Part shown: positions 6,393 through 11,197 of the stretch, in pieces | Layout: each line of letters starts with the position of its first letter | How positions within the stretch are numbered: the stretch's first letter is position 1 | From: Methanothrix sp. | GTDB taxonomy: Archaea; Halobacteriota; Methanosarcinia; Methanotrichales; Methanotrichaceae | Length of the DNA stretch: 11,197 nt | NCBI GenBank assembly: GCA_028688175.1 | Contig: JAQTYS010000072.1 | Coordinates: 1-11,197 of the forward strand | Reading direction: 5' to 3' | Notes under the pieces: generated by a model | What the model was told of the DNA's origin: nothing | Databases searched by the model: none | Seen by the model: only the letters and a program-made list of their open reading frames with translations | Program-made: the position numbers and the translations under genes

Positions 6393-6845
6393 TCAGCGAG
6401 ATATCTCCCCTTCCAGTATCACGTTCATGACGAAATTGAAGGGCAGAGCCTGACACCATCCTGCTTTCTCAAAGATGGACATGAAGCATACGCCCATGAG
6501 CTTCTTGTATTTCATTTTTCCCAGAAATTCCTTCATCTCCTCAGGCTTGACGCCGATCTTGGGCATGGCCATGCCACCCAGTATTACAACGACATCCGCC
6601 TCGGCACTTGTCGCGCCTGCCAGTTCCATGCCATATTCTGTGGCTACGATGCTTCTTGCTTTATCCATGTTTAATCCGGGCATAAAGGCCAGTTCCTTTT
6701 CCCGCACCGGGTAGCCGAGAAATAGGGCAAAGGGTGTGCAAAATCCTGGTGAGCCAATGAAGACGATCTTCTTGTCATCCTTCACCAGATCTCTAAATCC
6801 GTTCAGCATTCCGCCTAAGCCCTTAACGTCCTGTATCTTCTCCAT
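6393..6845 (-). CDS. DUF2124-like archaeal conserved protein
   Basis: 150 residues. The sequence looks like the archaeal DUF2124 family, common in methanogens and of unknown function. Visible features are 'KKIVFIGSPGFCTPFALFLGY' at about 25-45 (a strand followed by a G-S-P-G-x-C loop), 'ADVVVILGGMAMPKIG' at 83-98 (a second strand and glycine-rich loop), and the C-terminal cysteines C120 and C131. The alternation of hydrophobic strands, glycine loops and helices suggests a Rossmann-like alpha/beta fold, possibly nucleotide- or cofactor-binding. No membrane segment is present. GGAGA (6855-6859), nine nt before the ATG, supports the start. The stop lies 11 bp from the 3' end of the convergent tRNA-Ile gene, and no T-rich terminator is visible before the transcript would run antisense to the tRNA. 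The family name is from memory of the motif pattern and is less sure than the gene itself. Confidence 0.75.
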   Translation of the reverse strand: MEKIQDVKGLGGMLNGFRDLVKDDKKIVFIGSPGFCTPFALFLGYPVREKELAFMPGLNMDKARSIVATEYGMELAGATSAEADVVVILGGMAMPKIGVKPEEMKEFLGKMKYKKLMGVCFMSIFEKAGWCQALPFNFVMNVILEGEISR

Positions 6846-6885
6846 AATGATCGTTCTCCAATCATTCCTCTAGTCATTTCATTAT

Positions 6886-6895
6886 AATATATATT
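6886..6895. promoter_or_regulatory. Palindromic TATA element, probably for the DUF2124-like gene
   Basis: AATATATATT is a perfect 10-bp palindrome in a longer A/T stretch (6881-6895), centred 45 nt before the DUF2124-like ATG. This places a start near 6865, with a leader of about 20 nt containing GGAGA. Being symmetrical, it could also drive plus-strand transcription toward the possible small ORF at 6953. Confidence 0.5.
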
Positions 6896-6952
6896 CTGTA
6901 AGCAGAAATGATGGTCGCGGCCATATTAGGAATGGATATCTGAGAGGTGCAT

Positions 6953-7045
6953 ATGGATCTCAGTGGAAATGCGCTTGCCAGCCGGGTCTATGAAATGACC
7001 CTTTTCCAGCAATCAGCCGCGACTGGGCGCGAGACAAAGGCATAG
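6953..7045 (+). CDS. Possible 30-residue small protein
   Basis: An ATG at 6953 opens a 30-codon frame (MDLSGNALAS at its start, ending ATGRETKA) closed by TAG. A Shine-Dalgarno-like GAGGTG (6944-6949) lies three nt upstream, closer than usual, and a palindromic TATA element lies about 60 nt upstream. It is the only reading frame I can defend in the 295-bp gap between the DUF2124-like gene and aglB. The peptide has no membrane segment or recognisable motif. A frame this short can arise by chance, so this is a candidate only. Confidence 0.22.
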   Translation: MDLSGNALASRVYEMTLFQQSAATGRETKA

Positions 7046-7109
7046 GCAGCAAAATTCGGAAAAAAAGGGAGCTTGTTAATCGCGAGCATGCCGGGCGTGA
7101 TTCAAAACG

Positions 7110-7115
7110 TTTATG
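7110..7115 (+). promoter_or_regulatory. TATA-like element of aglB
   Basis: TTTATG, preceded by AAAACG (7104-7109), is centred about 28 nt before the ATG at 7141. There is no ribosome binding site at proper spacing before that ATG, so a leaderless aglB mRNA is likely. The match to a TATA consensus is moderate. Confidence 0.4.
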
Positions 7116-7140
7116 AGGATAGAACTGTCTTTTGGCTTTG

Positions 7141-9933
7141 ATGTCTAAGAGATCTGTGGATAAGGGTGAGAGTGGCAAAAAAACCATGGCGAAGCCCAAC
7201 GAGGCTGAGCTGATGGAGGCCTCGTCCGTTCCCCTGAAAAAGAAGGCCAATGCAGCGGCCAAGGCCGGCATTTGGCAGAATAGCGATTTATATTTATATG
7301 CAGGATTGATAGTGGCGGCACTCTTCTCATTCTATCTGCGTGCCATTGTTCCCTGGAACCGGGTCTTCTCGGGGAGCAGCGTCATATTCAGCAGTGAGAC
7401 CGATGCCTGGTATCATATGATGCTGGCCAAAGGCACTGTGATCAACCTGCAGAGAATGTGGTTTGATCCCATGACCTATTTCCCGCATGGTACGCCGCTG
7501 CACTTCGGTCCTTTTGTGAGCTGGGCCATAACCATATTCTCTTACATATTCGGACTGGGACATCCCAGCAACCATCTCGTTGAGGTAGTGGGAGCATTCT
7601 TGCCGGCCGTCCTTGGCGCACTGCTGGTCTTCCCTGTCTATTTCATCGGCAGAGAGCTATACGGCAAGAGCTGCGGTCTGGTCTCGGCTTTGATCATAGC
7701 CGTGCTTCCCGGCCAGGTATTAAGCCGCACCACATTGGGTTTTACAGATCACCATGCTGGCGAGATCCTCTTTAGCAGCCTTACAATGATGTTCCTGCTC
7801 TTTGCTCTTCGCACAGGCAAGAGCATGAGCTTTACGGCTGTGCAGAAAAACTGGTCTGCTTATAAAAAGCCGCTTCTCTATTCTGCTCTCGCCGGAGTAT
7901 CCCTCGGCCTTTACATAGATGCCTGGTCATCGGGATTTCTCTTCGAGGGGATAATTCTGCTCTTCATCATGCTGCAGAGCATCTTTGACCACATCCGCAG
8001 AAAGAACGTGGAATACCTGGGGATTTCCGGCGCAATAACATTCCTCGTGGCCACGCTGCTGGTGCTCCCATTTGTTGATTCCTATTACGGTTTCAACCAT
8101 TACCTCTACAGTCTTTTCCAGCCTACCATACTTCTCCTGGGAGTGGTTGCGGTCATCTTCTTCTCCGTCCTTTCCAGGTTTATCAGAGAAAAGGGATTTG
8201 AGGGCTACTACTATCCGGGTGCATTGGCGGGATTGGTGGCTGTAGGCACGACCATACTCTACTTTGCCCTTCCACAGTTCACCAAGCCGCTCTTGACCGG
8301 TTTAAGCATATTCCAGCAGAAGACGGGGGGCGCGGCAACGGTTGGTGAGGCATCGGCACTATTCTCCAGTGGAGGACAGTTCTCCTTCGGCAGCGTTATC
8401 ACCTCGTTTCCCGGTATAGGCTACAGTCCGGATCCGACTGCGGTCTTGCGCCTGCCAGAGATCCTCGCTATCCTGTTTACCACTTTTACATTAGCCTTGA
8501 TAGCGTTGATCCTGCTCATATCCCGAAATGTTAAGGCCCAAAAGCCGGCTGAAATATTGATCTTAACCTGGTCTTTAGTGATTCTCATCATGGCTCTAGC
8601 CCAGAACAGATTCACCTATTATTACGCCATAAACGTAGCCGTTCTCACCGGCTTTTTGGTGGCCTGGCTGCTTCAGAAGGTTGGCATTACGGATTTAGAC
8701 CTGAATATGGTCGAAGACCCGGCAAAGCTGGTCACCTCAAATCTCAAGACCATCCTGGCAGCAATTTTGATATTTTCGTTTATCATCCTGCCAAGTCTCA
8801 ACTGGAGCATAGTATACGCTCAAAATGCCGGAGGACCGGAATCTGATTGGCTGACCTCAACAGCATGGCTGCAGAATAACACGCCACAGCCTGGTATGGA
8901 TCTTTATGAGAAATATGTGCGCCCTGCAAAAGGCATTTATGCCTACCCGGAAACGGCTTACGGTGTCATGTCCTGGTGGGATTACGGACACCTCATTGAA
9001 TGCGTGGGCCATAGGATTCCCAACGCCAATCCATTCCAGCAGGGAATTGGCAGCGTTACCAAGAATGTTTCTGGCTCCTCGCCCTTCTTCTTGGCGGAGA
9101 ATGAGAGTCAGGCGGAAGCTGTGCTGGCGGGTCTGGATCTAAACCGTTCGCAGTATATGAACACCAAATATGTGATGATCGATCAGCCCATGGCGGTAGG
9201 CAAGTTCCATGCCATGGCAGCCTGGAGCAACATTCCCACTTCAAAGTACATGGCCGGAGTCTACCAGCAGCAAGGCGATAGTTGGGTGCCGGTGCAGATC
9301 TGGCTCGAGCCTTATTTCAAGTCCATGGCAGCTCGCTTGTACTTCTTCGATGGAAGCGAGACGGCTGGAGATATGGGCGTTGGTCTGGCTTATCGCGCCA
9401 GGGATGCAGGAAATGGAATCACGGTTCCTGTGCTGACCGAGGCGCCCATGATCACCCGCAATCGCACTGAGCTGGAGGCTTTCATCAAGGAGAGCCGGGA
9501 TAAGGGGGACAATGCAGAGATCGCAGCCATGAGCCCTGCAAATCCTGCCTTCCCGCTCGAGGCCCTGCAGCATTACCGCCTGGTGCACGAGTCAGAGAAT
9601 ACAATAACTGCTGGCCAGAAGTTCGTCAAGGTCTTCGAGCATGTGCCGGGCGCGGTGGTCAGCGGAAATGCTCCGCCGGGAACTAAAGTAATAGCTGTCA
9701 TCCCCATCATGACCAATCAGAACCGGGCTTTCCTCTACCAGCAGTCCAATACCACCGACGCTAGCGGCCGGTTCATCTTGCGGCTGCCTTACTCCACAGA
9801 AGGGCCGATTGCCAGCGGCACTAATTTCGATACCAAGCCCATGAGTACCTACCAGTTGTCAGTGGGCGATAAGACCTACGAATTGAAGGTGCCTGAGGAG
9901 TACGTCCTCTCCGGAGATGTAATAACGGTATGA
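7141..9933 (+). CDS. aglB: AglB/STT3 oligosaccharyltransferase (N-glycosylation catalytic subunit)
   Basis: 930 residues from the ATG at 7141. A TTG at 7132 and an ATG at 7186 are alternative starts; 7141 fits the TATA distance. The enzyme moves a lipid-linked glycan onto Asn in N-x-S/T sites of exported proteins such as the S-layer. A basic cytoplasmic tail (1-47) precedes about a dozen membrane helices. The first external loop carries the acidic catalytic motif 'SETDAWYH' (D88), and the second is 'GFTDHHAGE' (D203-H205). The large external domain has the sequon-binding WWDYG motif at 612-616 and 'MNTKYVMID' with M679-I680, corresponding to the archaeal DK/MI helix. The last roughly 120 residues look like a beta-rich domain. 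The protein contains several N-x-S/T sites of its own in the external part. The stop overlaps the next gene's ATG by 4 bp. No other glycosylation (agl) genes are visible in the window. Confidence 0.95.
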   Translation: MSKRSVDKGESGKKTMAKPNEAELMEASSVPLKKKANAAAKAGIWQNSDLYLYAGLIVAALFSFYLRAIVPWNRVFSGSSVIFSSETDAWYHMMLAKGTVINLQRMWFDPMTYFPHGTPLHFGPFVSWAITIFSYIFGLGHPSNHLVEVVGAFLPAVLGALLVFPVYFIGRELYGKSCGLVSALIIAVLPGQVLSRTTLGFTDHHAGEILFSSLTMMFLLFALRTGKSMSFTAVQKNWSAYKKPLLYSALAGVSLGLYIDAWSSGFLFEGIILLFIMLQSIFDHIRRKNVEYLGISGAITFLVATLLVLPFVDSYYGFNHYLYSLFQPTILLLGVVAVIFFSVLSRFIREKGFEGYYYPGALAGLVAVGTTILYFALPQFTKPLLTGLSIFQQKTGGAATVGEASALFSSGGQFSFGSVITSFPGIGYSPDPTAVLRLPEILAILFTTFTLALIALILLISRNVKAQKPAEILILTWSLVILIMALAQNRFTYYYAINVAVLTGFLVAWLLQKVGITDLDLNMVEDPAKLVTSNLKTILAAILIFSFIILPSLNWSIVYAQNAGGPESDWLTSTAWLQNNTPQPGMDLYEKYVRPAKGIYAYPETAYGVMSWWDYGHLIECVGHRIPNANPFQQGIGSVTKNVSGSSPFFLAENESQAEAVLAGLDLNRSQYMNTKYVMIDQPMAVGKFHAMAAWSNIPTSKYMAGVYQQQGDSWVPVQIWLEPYFKSMAARLYFFDGSETAGDMGVGLAYRARDAGNGITVPVLTEAPMITRNRTELEAFIKESRDKGDNAEIAAMSPANPAFPLEALQHYRLVHESENTITAGQKFVKVFEHVPGAVVSGNAPPGTKVIAVIPIMTNQNRAFLYQQSNTTDASGRFILRLPYSTEGPIASGTNFDTKPMSTYQLSVGDKTYELKVPEEYVLSGDVITV

Positions 9934-10646
9934 AGCTCCTGGAGGAGATGAGCTGGCCACAGATCGAGGCGGGCCTGAAGGAGACGCAAACGGTGATCCT
10001 GCCCGTGGGAGCAACCGAAGAGCACGGCCCGCATCTTCCCACGATAACCGATACCATCCAGGCCATGGAGGTGGCGCGAGCGATCGCCAAGGAGCGAGCG
10101 GTCTTCCTGGCCCCACCCCTTCATTACGGAGTCTGCCGCAGCACGCGAAGATTTCCCGGCACCATCACCGTGGGGCACGATGCCCTGCGCGCCTATGCCA
10201 GGGATCTGCTGCTCTCTTTTTATGATAGCGGCTTTACAAGGGTGCTGATTCTGACCGGCCACGCCGGTGGGCAGCATATGGCCGCCCTGGAGGAAGCCTG
10301 TCAGATGGCGGTGGAAGAGCGCGAATTCTCTGTGAGCCTGGTCTCTTTATTCGATCTGATCGATGAGAAGGCGGTTGAAACCCCGCACGACGGGCATGCC
10401 GGAGAGATCGAAACCTCGCTTATGATGAATATTCGTCCTGACCTGGTCAATGGAAGGCCAAAGAAGCATTTCCCCAAGAGGCCGCAGTTCCTGGTCATGA
10501 AGAATGTTCGTCATCTTATGGGAAACGGTGTCATGGGAAATCCAGAGCCGGCAACGCCCGAGAAAGGAAAGCAGTTCTTCCAGATGGCTGTGAGTGGAGT
10601 CATGAGAGCGCTGGATGAGCTGGAGAGCGATGTCTGGAAGAAGTGA
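9930..10646 (+). CDS. Creatininase-family metal-dependent amidohydrolase, ArfB-like
   Basis: 238 residues, typical for the creatininase/ArfB/MftE family. Predicted metal ligands are E30 and H32 ('ATEEHGPHLP'), D41 ('TITDTIQA'), H111 ('LTGHAGGQH') and E159 ('HAGEIETS'). The substrate-loop block 'RRFPGTITVGH' at 73-83 is also conserved. In methanogens one member, ArfB, removes the formyl group from the product of archaeal GTP cyclohydrolase III on the way to riboflavin and coenzyme F420; that is the best-known archaeal role. Creatinine hydrolysis is unlikely here. The family is clear but the substrate is not, since paralogues exist. ATGA overlap with the aglB stop (9930-9933) means translational coupling, although no functional tie between glycosyl transfer and this enzyme is known to me. 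A T-rich terminator-like stretch follows. Confidence 0.85.
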   Translation: MKLLEEMSWPQIEAGLKETQTVILPVGATEEHGPHLPTITDTIQAMEVARAIAKERAVFLAPPLHYGVCRSTRRFPGTITVGHDALRAYARDLLLSFYDSGFTRVLILTGHAGGQHMAALEEACQMAVEEREFSVSLVSLFDLIDEKAVETPHDGHAGEIETSLMMNIRPDLVNGRPKKHFPKRPQFLVMKNVRHLMGNGVMGNPEPATPEKGKQFFQMAVSGVMRALDELESDVWKK

Positions 10647-10666
10647 CCAAGTGGTTGGACTTCTGT

Positions 10667-10686
10667 CTCTATTTTTTCTTAATTTT
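10667..10686 (+). terminator. T-rich terminator of the aglB operon
   Basis: About 20 nt after the ArfB-like stop the plus strand is strongly T-rich, with ATTTTTTCTT followed by AATTTT, the type of oligo-T signal that ends archaeal transcription. A weak 4-bp hairpin (CCAA 10647-10650 with TTGG 10655-10658) precedes it and is probably not needed. Confidence 0.5.
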
Positions 10687-10700
10687 CACTGTTCGGTTCT

Positions 10701-10738
10701 TTCACGTAAAAAGTCCATCCCGCCCTACCTTGCGTGAA
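10701..10738. repeat. Small inverted repeat upstream of dinD
   Basis: TTCACG (10701-10706) and CGTGAA (10733-10738) form a 6-bp inverted repeat separated by 26 nt. The right arm ends 19 bp before the dinD TATA element. It might be a two-half-site operator, but a repeat this short can occur by chance. Confidence 0.25.
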
Positions 10739-10757
10739 GATCCTTCATCAAAAGGGA

Positions 10758-10765
10758 TTTATATC
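10758..10765 (+). promoter_or_regulatory. TATA box of dinD
   Basis: TTTATATC after a purine-rich AAAAGGGA is centred 24 nt before the dinD ATG, with no Shine-Dalgarno sequence in between. It is a good archaeal promoter and predicts a leaderless mRNA. This suggests the gene is adapted to its archaeal host. Confidence 0.6.
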
Positions 10766-10785
10766 CTCATCGTAATTTATACCCG

Positions 10786-11197
10786 ATGAAAAGAGAACTT
10801 ATTCAGAAAATGCAAAGTAATTTTGATTCGCTATCACAAAAATTAGATGATGGCACTGAATTCTGGTATGCAAGAGACCTGCAGAAACCATTAGGATATA
10901 CCGAATGGAGAAACTTCCTTACGGTTATCGCGCGAGCCATCGAGTCGTGTGAAACGGCAAATTTCGATAGCAACGATCATTTTGTTGCTTTCAACAAATT
11001 GATCACGCATGGAAAAGGTGGGCAGAGGGAAATCGAAGACTTCATGCTAACTCGCTATGCTTGCTATTTAATCGCTCAAAACGGAGATCCTCAAAAGGAG
11101 CCAATAGCGTTTGCCCAAAGCTATTTTGCCTTCCAAACTCGCAAGCTGGAATTGATAGAAAACAGAATGCATCTCCAAGATCGTATTGAAGTTCGAG
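10786..11197 (+). CDS. dinD: DinD, DNA-damage-inducible protein D, 3' end outside window
   Basis: The ATG at 10786 opens a frame that runs to the window end (137 codons read by hand, starting MKRELIQKMQSNFDSLSQKL). The N-terminal part is a BRO-N-like domain: 'EFWYARDLQKPLGYTEWRNF' at 25-44. It is followed by the strongly conserved DinD block: 'KGGQREIEDFMLTRYACYLI' at 77-96, 'AQNGDPQKEPIAFAQSYFAF' at 97-116 and 'QTRKLELIENR' at 117-127. Family members are about twice this length, so roughly half is missing. In E. coli, DinD is SOS-induced and acts against RecA filaments; in an archaeon the partner would have to be RadA or something else. The coding sequence is visibly more AT-rich (AAA, CAA, TTT, AGA codons) than aglB beside it, and the closest relatives I know are bacterial, so lateral transfer is likely. 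No mobile-element end is seen within the window. Confidence 0.9.
   Translation, partial: MKRELIQKMQSNFDSLSQKLDDGTEFWYARDLQKPLGYTEWRNFLTVIARAIESCETANFDSNDHFVAFNKLITHGKGGQREIEDFMLTRYACYLIAQNGDPQKEPIAFAQSYFAFQTRKLELIENRMHLQDRIEVR

Noticed and set aside
9241..9588. 115-codon minus-strand frame inside aglB
   Set aside because: Antisense shadow; the plus-strand AglB frame has conserved motifs on both sides.
1..11197. CRISPR array or insertion sequence
   Set aside because: No regularly spaced direct repeats, transposase frame or paired terminal inverted repeats were seen on reading through the window.

Overview
The window is from a methanogenic archaeon. The clearest sign is mcrC, the methyl-coenzyme M reductase accessory gene. 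Diphthine synthase, an AglB-type oligosaccharyltransferase, a DUF2124-like protein and TATA-type promoters at archaeal spacing agree with this. The mix of genes and the moderate GC content would suit Methanothrix/Methanosaeta or another member of the Methanosarcinia, but that placement is an inference and no rRNA is present to test it.

Left part, minus strand (1-4407). Transcription runs leftward through mcrC, then a two-helix membrane protein in the XpaC position, then a membrane-anchored protein with a solute-binding-like region and a VWA domain, then a TelA-family protein that runs off the left edge. The last three are tightly spaced, each with a strong ribosome binding site, and look like one operon. 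TelA, XpaC and VWA proteins are associated with bacterial tellurite/envelope-stress systems, so this is the most system-like part of the window.

Middle part (4408-7140). A 76-bp divergent promoter region separates mcrC from dphB (diphthamide on EF-2). Next comes queD (deazapurine branch of archaeosine synthesis). It ends exactly where an unrecognised 133-residue gene on the other strand ends. An intergenic region with a GC-rich hairpin and a promoter leads into tRNA-Ile(GAT), which faces a DUF2124-like gene 11 bp away. A 295-bp intergenic region follows, with promoters and one possible 30-codon ORF.

Right part, plus strand (7141-11197). aglB, the catalytic subunit of N-glycosylation, overlaps a creatininase-family hydrolase (ArfB-like) by 4 bp. 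After a T-rich terminator region there is a more AT-rich, bacterial-type dinD gene, cut by the window end and probably acquired laterally.

Four genes (mcrC, dphB, aglB, dinD) have a TATA-like element about 24-29 nt before the ATG, which predicts leaderless or nearly leaderless mRNAs. The genes with longer gaps or operon-internal positions carry Shine-Dalgarno sequences instead.
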